DNA of 32,263 nucleotides from Candidatus Bacteroides intestinipullorum. GTDB taxonomy: Bacteria; Bacteroidota; Bacteroidia; Bacteroidales; Bacteroidaceae. Below the pieces are notes generated by a model that saw nothing but the letters and a program-made list of their open reading frames with translations, ran no database searches and was not told the origin of the DNA. Shown piece by piece: positions 1-6,777 of this stretch (the first letter of the stretch is position 1; every line of letters starts with the position of its first letter). The DNA is taken from contig JAHLFO010000124.1 of the NCBI GenBank assembly GCA_018883785.1, forward strand, positions 1-32,263. Reading direction: 5' to 3'. The position numbers and the translations under genes are program-made.

Positions 1-198
1 AGTGGCGTCTTCACCCCGTGCGACTTTGCCTTCCCCACGGACGGCATGCGTGCCGAGGCCACGCCCAACACGGAGATGATCCTCGTGTCTGACGTAGACC
101 TCGACCTCCTCAGCGAGCTGCACACCTATGGAAGCGTCCGCAACCTGAAGGACCGTCGTGGCGACTTATATGAAGTGAAGCTCAAGAACAAGAACTAA
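1..198 (+). CDS. C-terminal fragment of a nitrilase-family (carbon-nitrogen hydrolase) protein
   Basis: The window opens inside a reading frame (frame 1) that runs 65 codons to a TAA at 196-198. The visible tail contains GMRAEATPNTEMILVSDVD, then a TYGSVRNLKDRR segment and LYEVKL, which resembles the C-terminus of carbon-nitrogen hydrolases, in particular the Bacteroidetes proteins that fuse a GNAT domain to a nitrilase domain. The Glu-Lys-Cys catalytic residues would lie upstream of the window and cannot be checked. The family call rests on a short tail and is therefore tentative; the existence of the coding end is firm. Confidence 0.6.
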   Translation, partial: SGVFTPCDFAFPTDGMRAEATPNTEMILVSDVDLDLLSELHTYGSVRNLKDRRGDLYEVKLKNKN

Positions 199-200
199 AG

Positions 201-239
201 TGTCCGATAGCGGACACCGGCATTGTCCGTTTCCGAACA
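201..239. promoter_or_regulatory. Paired 16-bp dyads, candidate upstream activator sites for a sigma-54 promoter
   Basis: Two dyads with the same N4 spacer stand side by side: TGTCCG-ATAG-CGGACA (201-216, perfect) and TGTCCG-TTTC-CGAACA (224-239, one mismatch). Their starts are 23 bp apart, about two helical turns, so both would face the same side of the helix. They lie about 60-85 bp upstream of the predicted start of the sigma-54 promoter at 270-285, the usual place for enhancer-binding-protein sites, and an NtrC-type activator gene lies two genes downstream. Binding is inferred. The 22-23 bp period also matches the repeat arrays elsewhere in the window, so this could be a two-unit example of that class. 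Confidence 0.5.
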
Positions 240-253
240 CATTCCCCTTCCGA

Positions 254-299
254 ATGCCCGTCTGAGGCCTTGGCACGGTCTTTGTCCTCAGACGGGCAT
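254..299. repeat. 14-bp perfect inverted repeat surrounding the tolC promoter
   Basis: ATGCCCGTCTGAGG at 254-267 is exactly complementary to 286-299, leaving an 18-nt loop (268-285). The loop holds nearly all of the predicted sigma-54 promoter. There is no T-run after the right arm, so a simple intrinsic terminator for the upstream gene is not well supported, although the stem could slow read-through. It might instead be a protein-binding dyad or a cruciform. Confidence 0.75.
270..285 (+). promoter_or_regulatory. Predicted sigma-54 (-24/-12) promoter for the TolC-family gene
   Basis: The sequence TTGGCACGGTCTTTGT fits the RpoN consensus TTGGCACG-N4-TTGC in every position except the last (T instead of C). 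GG (272-273) and GT (284-285) are 10 nt apart, the obligatory GG-N10-GC spacing. Transcription would start near 296-298, about 25 nt before the ATG at 321. The paired dyads upstream and the NtrC-family gene downstream support the call. Confidence 0.65.
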
Positions 300-320
300 A
301 ATGATGTAAAGATAGGGAAT

Positions 321-1808
321 ATGAAAAAAATTTTATGCTTGGCGCTATGCTTGGGGATGCCTTTCCTGGCGAAGGCGCAACAGGATACCTTGGCGTATGA
401 GCGCGACATTACCCTCCCTGAGGCCATCGCCTTGGCACGGGCACAGTCGGTAGATGCTGCCGTGGCCCTCAATGAGTTGAAGACTGCCTATTGGGAATAC
501 CGCACTTTCCGGGCCAACCTCTTGCCGGAGGTCAACTTCACGGGCACCCTGCCCAACTACAGTAAGTCGTACAGTTCGTACCAGAATTCGGACGGCTCCT
601 ACACCTTTGTCCGCAACAACAACTTGGGGCTGCAAGGCGAGCTTTCCATAGACCAGAACATTTGGCTGACGGGCGGTAAACTTTCGCTCACCTCTTCGTT
701 GGATTATATCCGCCAGCTGGGGAGCGGGGGATACCACCAGTTCATGTCCGTACCCGTCAGCTTGGAGCTGACCCAGCCCATCTTCGGCGTGAACACCATC
801 AAGTGGGACCGCCGCATCGAGCCGGTGCGCTATGCCGAGGCCAAGGCTGAGTTTATCTCCGCCACCGAAGAGGTGACCATGACCACCATTACCTACTTCT
901 TCAACCTCCTCTTGGCCAAGGAGAACCTGGCCACGGCACGGCAGAACAAGGAGAACGCCGACCGCCTCTACGAGGTGGCCAAGGCCAAGCGCAAGATGGG
1001 GCAGATTTCCGAGAACGACCTTTTGCAGCTGAAACTTGACGCCCTGCAAGGCAAAGCCGATGTGACCGAGGCCGAGAGCAACCTCAACGCGCAGATGTTC
1101 CAGCTCCGTGCCTTCTTGGGCGTGTCCGAGCAGGAGAACCTCAATCCCGTGGTGCCCGACGTGGTGCCCGCCGTGGATATCGTATATAAAGATGTGTTGG
1201 CCAAAGCCCTCGAACGCAACTCCTTCGCGCAGAACATCCGCCGCCGCCAGCTGGAGGCCGACTATGCAGTGGCTACGGCCAAGGGCAACCTGCGCAGCAT
1301 CAACCTCTTTGCCAGCGTGGGCTACACGGGCCAGAACCGCGACTTCAAATCCTCCTATCGCAACCTGCTGGACAACCAGATTGTCCAAGTGGGCTTCTCC
1401 ATCCCCTTGCTGGACTGGGGCAAACGCCGCGGACAGGTGAAGGTGGCCAAGAGCAATCGCGACCTCGAGCTGTCCCGCATCAAGCAAGAGCAGATGAACT
1501 TCAACCAAAACATCTTCCTCCTCGTGGCCAACTTCAACAACCAAGCCCAGCAGTTGGGCATCGCCGAGGAGGCCGACCAGATAGCCCAGCGCCGCTACAA
1601 CACCAGCGTGGAGACCTTCATGATAGGCAAGATCAGCACCCTGGACCTGAACGACGCGCGCGATTCCAAGGACGAGGCCCGCCAGCAGCATATCTCCGAA
1701 CTCTACTCCTACTGGTATTATTTCTACCAAATCCGCAGCCTGACACTTTGGGACTTCGAGCTGGACGCCCCTCTGGAGGCGGACTTCGAGGCCGTGGTGC
1801 GGCAGTAA
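321..1808 (+). CDS. TolC-family outer membrane efflux protein
   Basis: A 495-residue outer membrane factor. The N-terminus is a signal peptide (MKKILCLALCLGMPFLAKAQ, predicted cleavage near A-Q-Q). Two repeated OEP halves follow, with long helical stretches rich in Ala, Glu and Lys (roughly residues 170-290 and 380-470), and beta segments such as GELSIDQNIWLTGGKLSL and GFSIPLLDWGKRRGQVKVAK, the typical strand-helix junction of TolC proteins. I chose the ATG at 321 because it gives a proper signal peptide; a longer reading from a TTG at 270 would start inside the predicted promoter. No periplasmic adaptor or inner-membrane pump is adjacent. The next two genes are a sigma-54 activator and a sensor kinase, so this porin is probably a target of that system. 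Confidence 0.9.
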   Translation: MKKILCLALCLGMPFLAKAQQDTLAYERDITLPEAIALARAQSVDAAVALNELKTAYWEYRTFRANLLPEVNFTGTLPNYSKSYSSYQNSDGSYTFVRNNNLGLQGELSIDQNIWLTGGKLSLTSSLDYIRQLGSGGYHQFMSVPVSLELTQPIFGVNTIKWDRRIEPVRYAEAKAEFISATEEVTMTTITYFFNLLLAKENLATARQNKENADRLYEVAKAKRKMGQISENDLLQLKLDALQGKADVTEAESNLNAQMFQLRAFLGVSEQENLNPVVPDVVPAVDIVYKDVLAKALERNSFAQNIRRRQLEADYAVATAKGNLRSINLFASVGYTGQNRDFKSSYRNLLDNQIVQVGFSIPLLDWGKRRGQVKVAKSNRDLELSRIKQEQMNFNQNIFLLVANFNNQAQQLGIAEEADQIAQRRYNTSVETFMIGKISTLDLNDARDSKDEARQQHISELYSYWYYFYQIRSLTLWDFELDAPLEADFEAVVRQ

Positions 1809-1858
1809 GGCAGGATGGGTGGCGGACTTAAGTGGGATGCCTGCCGGACAGGGGTAGG

Positions 1859-1947
1859 AATCAATGGCATTGATTCCCCCCAATCAATGGCACTGATTCC
1901 CCCCAATCAATGGCATTGATTCTCCCTAATCAATGGCATTGATTCCT
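1859..1947. repeat. Tandem array of four 23-bp units with a 17-bp dyad (array A)
   Basis: Units begin at 1859, 1882, 1905 and 1928, an exact 23-bp period. Each has the dyad AATCAATGGCATTGATT (8-bp arms around one base) followed by a spacer of mostly C. Unit 2 has one change in the dyad (CACTG for CATTG); the C-rich spacer also varies. The array lies between the tolC stop codon and the promoter of the response-regulator gene. No reading frame explains it. Confidence 0.9.
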
Positions 1948-1953
1948 GCTTTA

Positions 1954-2003
1954 GTCCGGCAGGCGGGCCGGACAAGTCCGGCTCTTGCCCGGACCAAGTC
2001 CGC
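1954..2003. repeat. Short 22-bp-period array of GTCCGG...CCGGAC dyads (array G)
   Basis: Directly after array A, GTCCGG starts at 1954 and 1976 and a partial GTCCG at 1998, each 22 bp apart. The first two are closed by CCGGAC at 1968-1973 and 1989-1994, giving 6-bp arms with loops of 8 and 7 nt. The sequence is unrelated to array A, but the period and the dyad per unit are the same. The array ends about 40 bp before the -7 box of the next gene. Confidence 0.7.
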
Positions 2004-2044
2004 ATTTTATCCGCAACGGGTGTGCGGCGAACGGGAACTTTCGC

Positions 2045-2052
2045 TAACTTTG
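2045..2052 (+). promoter_or_regulatory. Bacteroidetes -7 box (TAACTTTG) for the response-regulator operon
   Basis: TAACTTTG matches the TANNTTTG -7 consensus and lies 27 nt before the ATG at 2080. No clear TTTG stands about 20 bp upstream (TGTG at 2021), so the -33 element is weak. Confidence 0.5.
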
Positions 2053-2079
2053 CATGGCTAACTTATCACTGTTACGATT

Positions 2080-3438
2080 ATGATACTGATTATAGACGAT
2101 GACACCGCCGTCCGCTCCTCGCTCAACTTCATGCTGAAGCGGGCGGGATATGAGGCGCTGGCCGTGCCCGGTCCGCGCGAGGCGATGGACGTGGTGCGTG
2201 CCGAGGCGCCCGAACTGATACTGATGGACATGAACTTCACCCTCTCCACTACGGGCGAGGAGGGGCTGACCCTGCTCCGGCAGGTGAAGATATTCCGCCC
2301 CGACGTGCCGGTCATCCTCATGACCGCCTGGGGCAGCATCCAGCTGGCCGTGCAGGGGATGCGGGCCGGCGCCTTCGACTTCATTACCAAGCCGTGGAAC
2401 AACGCCGCCTTGCTGCAACGCATCGAGACGGCCCTCCAGCTCAATGCCCCCTCGTCCCAGCCTGCCGGGGGGGCGGGCTTCGTGCTGGAGCGCAGCCGCA
2501 TCATCGGGCAATCCAAGGGGCTGATGGATGTGCTGGACACCGTGGCACGCATAGCCCGTACCAATGCTTCCGTGCTCGTCACGGGCGAGAGCGGTACGGG
2601 CAAGGAACTTATTGCCGAGGCCATCCACCGCAACAGCCGGCGTGCCGCGCAGCCTTTCGTGAAGGTCAACTTGGGCGGTATCTCGCAGAGCTTGTTCGAG
2701 AGCGAAATGTTCGGGCACAAGAAGGGGGCCTTCACCGACGCCGTTGCCGACCGTGTGGGGCGCTTTGAGCTGGCGGACAAGGGCACCATCTTCTTGGACG
2801 AAATCGGCGACCTCGACCTTTCGTGCCAAGTGAAGTTGCTCCGTGTCCTCCAAGACCAGACGTTCGAGGTGCTGGGCGACAGTCGTCCGCGCAAGGTGGA
2901 TGTGCGGGTGGTTTCCGCCACCAACGCCGACTTGCGCAAGATGGTGGCCGAGCATACCTTCCGTGAAGATTTGTTCTACCGCATCAACCTCATCACCGTC
3001 CATCTGCCTGCCTTGCGCGAACGCCGGGACGACATCCCCCTGCTGGCGCGCCACTTTGCCGACCGGCAGGCCGAAGCCAACGGGCTGCCCCGCACGGACT
3101 TCTCGGCCGATGCTCTCCAGTTCCTGTCCCGTCTGCCTTATCCCGGCAATATCCGCGAACTGAAGAATCTGGTGGAGCGCACCATCTTGGTCAGCGGCAA
3201 GCCCGTGCTGGAAGCCTCGGATTTTGAAGCCCAATGCCTGCACGCCGACGAGCAATCCCGGACAGAGCGGGGAAGCACGTATGCCGGCATGACGCTGGAC
3301 GAGATCGAGCGCCAGACCATCCTCCAGGCGCTGGACTACCATAAGGGGAACCTCAGCCAGGTGGCTTCTGCGTTGGGCATCAGCCGGGCAGCCTTGTATC
3401 GCCGTCTGGAGAAGTACGGCATTTCGACAAACGAATAA
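2080..3438 (+). CDS. NtrC-family sigma-54-dependent response regulator
   Basis: A 452-residue activator with three domains. The receiver (1-115) has acidic residues D6-D8, phospho-acceptor D50, T82 and K104. The AAA+ sigma-54 interaction domain (about 138-365) has Walker A GESGTGKE at 169-176, a GAFTDA loop at 216-221, Walker B around 236-243 and arginine-finger candidates in REDLFYRINL. The C-terminus (about 410-448) is a Fis-type helix-turn-helix (GNLSQVASALGISRAALYRR). The loop that contacts sigma-54 is GAFTDA rather than the classical GAFTGA. The kinase gene follows after 17 nt, so the two form a phosphorelay pair. A likely target is the sigma-54 promoter of the upstream tolC gene; this is inferred from proximity. 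Confidence 0.92.
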   Translation: MILIIDDDTAVRSSLNFMLKRAGYEALAVPGPREAMDVVRAEAPELILMDMNFTLSTTGEEGLTLLRQVKIFRPDVPVILMTAWGSIQLAVQGMRAGAFDFITKPWNNAALLQRIETALQLNAPSSQPAGGAGFVLERSRIIGQSKGLMDVLDTVARIARTNASVLVTGESGTGKELIAEAIHRNSRRAAQPFVKVNLGGISQSLFESEMFGHKKGAFTDAVADRVGRFELADKGTIFLDEIGDLDLSCQVKLLRVLQDQTFEVLGDSRPRKVDVRVVSATNADLRKMVAEHTFREDLFYRINLITVHLPALRERRDDIPLLARHFADRQAEANGLPRTDFSADALQFLSRLPYPGNIRELKNLVERTILVSGKPVLEASDFEAQCLHADEQSRTERGSTYAGMTLDEIERQTILQALDYHKGNLSQVASALGISRAALYRRLEKYGISTNE

Positions 3439-3455
3439 AAGCAGTACGTGTCATC

Positions 3456-4763
3456 ATGCGCATCAAGTTCTTGTTTTCTATTTTGGTCATTTTATTGGTA
3501 GGGCTGGGGGTGTATATCGGCTTCTCCTTCCGCGAGGTGCAACGCGCTTATTGGTATATGGCAGAGGGAGGCATTGTGCTCATCCTTATTTATCTCTCCA
3601 TATTCTACCGCAAGATTGTGAAGCCGTTGAACACCATAGGCAACGGCATGGAGTTGCTGCGCGAACAGGACTTCAGCAGCCGTCTCAGCCCCGTGGGGCA
3701 ATATGAGGCCGACCGCATCGTGAACATTTTCAATCGCATGATGGAACAGCTGAAGAACGAGCGTCTGCGGATGCGCGAGCAAAATTACTTCCTGGATTTG
3801 CTCATCCAAGCCTCGCCGATGGGGGTCATTATCCTGACGCTGAACGAGGAAGTCTCGCAGATGAACCCGATGGCGGTGAAGATGCTGGGCATCCCGTTGG
3901 CGGATGCTTGTGGGCGGAAGATGGACCGGGTAGACGCCGTGCTGGCCGCGGAGTTGGCTCAGATACCCTACGAGGAGACAAAGGTGGTCCGCCTGAATGA
4001 TGCCAACGTCTACAAATGCACCTATTCTTATTTCATTGATTGTGGTTTCAAGCACCCCTTTTATTTGATAGAGCGCATGACGGACGAGGTGATGCGGGCA
4101 GAGAAAAAAGCCTACGAGAAGGTTATCCGCATGATAGCCCACGAGGTAAACAATACGACGGCCGGCATTACTTCTACCCTCGACACCGTGGGTCAGGCTC
4201 TCTCTGCCGAAGAGGGCATGGAAGACATCTGCGAGGTGATGCGGGTCTGCGTGGAGCGTTGCTATTCGATGAGCCGCTTCATCACCCGCTTTGCCGATGT
4301 GGTAAAGATTCCCGAGCCTACGCTGGTGCCCCTGTCTTTGAACGAAATGGCCGCCACGTGCAAGCGATTCATGGAGGGGATGTGTGCCGATGCCGGGATA
4401 ACCCTTCGTCTGGAGTGCGACGAGCAGGTGGGGGAGGTGAAGATGGATGTGTCCCTCTTCGAGCAAGTGTTGGTGAATATCATCAAGAATGCGGCAGAGA
4501 GCATCTCTTCATCAGCTCATGCCGAGGGAGGGGAAATCGTGGTACATACCTTTGCCCCCGCTTCGGTAGAAGTGGTGGACAACGGTCCGGGCATCAGCCG
4601 CGAGGTAGAAGCCAAATTGTTCACTCCCTTCTTCTCCACGAAGCCTAACGGGCAGGGCATCGGCCTCGTCTTCATCCGCGAGGTACTCACCAAGCATGGC
4701 TGCACCTTCTCGTTGCGGACGTATGAAGACGGGCTGACACGCTTCCGCATAGCTTTCAGGTAA
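3456..4763 (+). CDS. NtrB-like membrane sensor histidine kinase
   Basis: 435 residues. Two transmembrane segments (about 5-23 and 37-52) enclose a very short external loop, so the protein probably senses the membrane or a partner rather than a bulky periplasmic ligand. A HAMP-like linker (about 53-105) and a PAS-like domain (about 110-205) follow. The H-box MIAHEVNN puts the phosphorylated histidine at 229. The ATPase domain has the N-box (NIIKNAAE, N345), G1 box DNGPGI (375-380), F-box PFFSTK (391-396) and G2 box GQGIGL (399-404). The AHEVNN form is shared with NtrB-type kinases that partner sigma-54 activators, in agreement with the gene just upstream. The signal sensed is not visible. Confidence 0.9.
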   Translation: MRIKFLFSILVILLVGLGVYIGFSFREVQRAYWYMAEGGIVLILIYLSIFYRKIVKPLNTIGNGMELLREQDFSSRLSPVGQYEADRIVNIFNRMMEQLKNERLRMREQNYFLDLLIQASPMGVIILTLNEEVSQMNPMAVKMLGIPLADACGRKMDRVDAVLAAELAQIPYEETKVVRLNDANVYKCTYSYFIDCGFKHPFYLIERMTDEVMRAEKKAYEKVIRMIAHEVNNTTAGITSTLDTVGQALSAEEGMEDICEVMRVCVERCYSMSRFITRFADVVKIPEPTLVPLSLNEMAATCKRFMEGMCADAGITLRLECDEQVGEVKMDVSLFEQVLVNIIKNAAESISSSAHAEGGEIVVHTFAPASVEVVDNGPGISREVEAKLFTPFFSTKPNGQGIGLVFIREVLTKHGCTFSLRTYEDGLTRFRIAFR

Positions 4764-4767
4764 TTCC

Positions 4768-5691
4768 TCACGCATGACGTGGCCGGATGCGCTTCATCAC
4801 GGTATCCACGCCTTCCTTGATGCGGTTGGTCAGGATGACCAGAACCACAGCAACCAAGATCAGCGCAATGCCAACAGCCTCAGTGGCCGTAAAGGCTTCG
4901 CCAAACACGCACGCGCCGATGACGACAGCCGTCACCGGCTCCATGGCGCCGAGGATGGACGTCAGGGTGCCTCCGATATGGCGCACGGCCAGCAGCAGCG
5001 TGATGTTGGAAATGACAGTCGGCGCGACGGCCAGCAGCAAGACCAATCCCACCGAAGAAAGGTCGGGGAGGGGTTGAAAGCTGTCTTGCACGCCATTCTT
5101 GACGGTGAAAGTGAGCGCGGTGAACAAGAATACGTAGAAGGCCAGCTTGCGGCTGTGCAGGTTCTTCAGCCTCGACTTGTTGACCGACACGATGTAGCTG
5201 GCATAGCCCACTGCCGAGAGCAGCACGATGAACACGCCCCAAGGGTCCAGCTTCAGCGAAGTCCCTTGCAGCGAAAGGCGCGCCACGCCTCCCACTGCCA
5301 ACACGATGGCCAGCCACGTCACCCACGAAGCCTTTTCCCGGAACAGCACGAGCATCAACAGCGTGGTGAAGATAGGGTAGGTGAAGTGCAGCGTGGTGGC
5401 TACGCCCGCTCCCATCACCTCATAGCCGTAGAGCAGGAACATGGACGAAGCGGTGTAGAACAGGGCCATGACGATGAGCAGCGGCACGTCTTTCCAATGG
5501 ATGCGGAACGACTCACCTTTGACCAACATCACGATGCCCAACGCCAAGGTGGCCGTGATGAAGCGGTAGAAGAGAATGGAGTCCGATGCCAACCCCTTCT
5601 GCATCAATGGCAAAGTGAACAAGGGGATAAGGCCAAAAGTCACCGAGGTGACCAAGCCGTAGAGAAAGCCTTTCAGTTTGTCTGTGTTCAT
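4768..5691 (-). CDS. EamA/DMT-superfamily transporter
   Basis: A 307-residue protein of about ten transmembrane helices in two EamA repeats (roughly 5-140 and 150-295), the drug/metabolite transporter architecture, ending in a basic tail. The substrate cannot be read from the sequence. The start at 5691 (MNTDKLKGF) is preferred over an in-frame ATG at 5751, because the predicted minus-strand promoter (5721-5752) lies between the two. The gene converges with the kinase gene, with 4 nt between stop codons, and diverges from the queuosine transporter gene. Confidence 0.88.
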   Translation of the reverse strand: MNTDKLKGFLYGLVTSVTFGLIPLFTLPLMQKGLASDSILFYRFITATLALGIVMLVKGESFRIHWKDVPLLIVMALFYTASSMFLLYGYEVMGAGVATTLHFTYPIFTTLLMLVLFREKASWVTWLAIVLAVGGVARLSLQGTSLKLDPWGVFIVLLSAVGYASYIVSVNKSRLKNLHSRKLAFYVFLFTALTFTVKNGVQDSFQPLPDLSSVGLVLLLAVAPTVISNITLLLAVRHIGGTLTSILGAMEPVTAVVIGACVFGEAFTATEAVGIALILVAVVLVILTNRIKEGVDTVMKRIRPRHA

Positions 5692-5720
5692 ATCTATACG
5701 TTTTATATTCAAAAAGCGTG

Positions 5721-5752
5721 CAAAGGTACACAATCCCTTTGGCTGTTCCAAA
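5721..5752 (-). promoter_or_regulatory. Bacteroidetes promoter (TTTG-N20-TACCTTTG) for the EamA gene
   Basis: On the minus strand TTTG (5752-5749) is followed after exactly 20 nt by TACCTTTG (5728-5721), a full match to the Bacteroides -33/-7 consensus. Transcription would start near 5714, about 23 nt before the ATG at 5691. It overlaps the plus-strand promoter of the next gene. Confidence 0.75.
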
Positions 5753-5769
5753 AACTTGCGTTACCTTTG
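5738..5769 (+). promoter_or_regulatory. Bacteroidetes promoter (TTTG-N20-TACCTTTG) for the queuosine-precursor transporter
   Basis: TTTG at 5738-5741, a 20-nt spacer and TACCTTTG at 5762-5769 match the -33/-7 consensus. The start would be near 5776, giving a leader of about 75 nt that contains the predicted preQ1 riboswitch. The -33 region overlaps that of the divergent EamA promoter. Confidence 0.75.
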
Positions 5770-5814
5770 TGCCCGATTTTATGGGATGAGGCTGTGCCAG
5801 CCGGGCGCATCCTC

Positions 5815-5849
5815 CGTGTATTCCAGCTTAACCACGTAAAAAACAGGAA
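5815..5849 (+). promoter_or_regulatory. preQ1-I riboswitch in the leader of the queuosine-precursor transporter
   Basis: The leader folds like a class I preQ1 aptamer. P1 pairs CGTG (5815-5818) with CACG (5833-5836). The loop TTCCAGCTTAACC (5821-5833) matches the conserved preQ1-I loop, including the C before the 3' P1 strand (C5832) expected to pair with the ligand. After P1 comes an A-rich tail (TAAAAAACA) ending in GGAA (5846-5849), which can form the P2 pseudoknot with TTCC (5821-5824). GGA is also the Shine-Dalgarno of the ATG at 5852, so binding of preQ1 would hide the ribosome site, a translational off-switch. P1 has only 4 bp. The downstream gene is a queuosine-precursor transporter, which strongly supports the call. 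Confidence 0.78.
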
Positions 5850-5851
5850 CG

Positions 5852-6532
5852 ATGAAACAAACTGTATCTGTACCCTTCATGCTGCTGGGTATCCTCTTCA
5901 ATGTGTGCCTTATTGCAGCCAATCTTCTTGAGACTAAAGTCATCTCTATTTGCGGGCTGACTGTCACTGCCGGTCTTTTGGTTTTTCCGGTTTCCTACAT
6001 CATTAACGACTGCATCGCCGAGGTGTGGGGGTTTCGCAAGGCAAGGCTCATCATCTGGACGGGTTTCGCGATGAACTTTTTTGTCGTGGCGTTGGGACTG
6101 ATAGCCGTGGCTATCCCTCCTGCACCATTCTGGACGGGAGCCGAGCATTTCAACTTCGTCTTTGGCATGGCGCCTCGCATCGTGGCGGCCAGTCTGGCCG
6201 CTTTCCTCGTAGGCTCCTTCCTCAATGCCTACGTCATGAGCCGGATGAAGCTCCTCAGTCGGGGGCGGCATTTTTCTGTCCGTGCCATCGTGTCCACTGT
6301 GGTGGGCGAGACGGCCGATTCGCTCCTCTTCTTTCCCATTGCTTTCGGCGGCGTCATCGCGTGGCACGAATTGGCCCAAATGATGGTTCTGCAAATCGTG
6401 CTCAAGTCCATGTACGAAGTCGTCATCCTACCGGTCACCGTGCGAGTGGTGCGCTACGTTAAACGCATTGACGGCAGCGATGTTTATGACCAAGGAATCT
6501 CCTACAAAATTTGGAAGATTCGGGAATTGTAA
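5852..6532 (+). CDS. yhhQ: Queuosine precursor transporter (YhhQ/QPTR family)
   Basis: A 226-residue inner-membrane protein with about six hydrophobic helices. The family signatures are visible: ANLLETKVISICGLTVTAG near the N-terminus, FPVSYIINDCIAEVWGFRKAR in the second helix region, and a late VVGETADSLLFFPIAFGG segment. Members import preQ0/preQ1-type 7-deazapurines for tRNA queuosine synthesis. The preQ1-I riboswitch in its leader and queC/queF downstream fit this role. It is separated from queC by 245 bp holding a small repeat array, so it is probably not in the same tight operon. Confidence 0.92.
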   Translation: MKQTVSVPFMLLGILFNVCLIAANLLETKVISICGLTVTAGLLVFPVSYIINDCIAEVWGFRKARLIIWTGFAMNFFVVALGLIAVAIPPAPFWTGAEHFNFVFGMAPRIVAASLAAFLVGSFLNAYVMSRMKLLSRGRHFSVRAIVSTVVGETADSLLFFPIAFGGVIAWHELAQMMVLQIVLKSMYEVVILPVTVRVVRYVKRIDGSDVYDQGISYKIWKIREL

Positions 6533-6603
6533 TTCCTTCCGTTTCCATCCGCATTCTAACCCTTGCCGAAAGCTTGTCCCATCGCTTCATGTCCTATCTT
6601 GAA

Positions 6604-6647
6604 ACGGAGGGATAACGGAGGGATAACGAAGGGATAACGGAGGGATG
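6604..6647. repeat. Tandem array of four 11-bp units (array B)
   Basis: ACGGAGGGATA is repeated at 6604, 6615, 6626 and 6637 with two substitutions, an exact 11-bp period. Two units make 22 bp, the period of the other arrays, but there is no obvious dyad. It lies between yhhQ and queC. Confidence 0.85.
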
Positions 6648-6684
6648 ACGAACGAAATGGGAATTTAATTTAGCGGTTAGGGTT

Positions 6685-6740
6685 TAGTGATGAGTGATTA
6701 GTACATTGCTATCGAACGCCTTACTAATCACTAATCGCTA
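6685..6740. repeat. Imperfect 19-bp inverted repeat built on TAATCAC units
   Basis: Left arm 6685-6703 pairs with right arm 6722-6740 across an 18-nt loop, with one mismatch and one G-T pair; the inner 11 bp (AGTGATTAGTA / TACTAATCACT) are perfect. The right side continues as 7-bp direct repeats (TAATCAC/TAATCGC) to about 6754. There is no T-run, so it is a poor terminator. It sits 24 nt or more upstream of the queC start. Confidence 0.7.
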
Positions 6741-6777
6741 ATCACTAATCACTGTTAACTTATCATTTATATTAATT

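Noticed and set aside
254..299. Intrinsic terminator of the nitrilase-type gene
   Set aside because: The stem is strong but no T-run follows, and the loop holds a well-matched promoter.
270..320. TTG start at 270 for the first TolC gene
   Set aside because: It would translate the promoter and half of the inverted repeat and add 17 residues before a normal signal peptide.
345..1883. 512-codon open frame on the minus strand
   Set aside because: It is antisense to the TolC gene, which has clear family features. Long antisense frames are common in genes with GC-rich third positions; the translation is low in structure and has no recognisable motif.
1954..2003. Activator sites like those at 201-239 before the response-regulator gene
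   Set aside because: The GTCCGG...CCGGAC arms have a longer loop (7-8 instead of 4), and no -24/-12 promoter with correct spacing follows.
4774..5931. 385-codon open frame on the plus strand
   Set aside because: It is antisense to the EamA gene and runs over both promoters and the riboswitch; the translation is rich in His, Gln and Asp with no membrane or family pattern.
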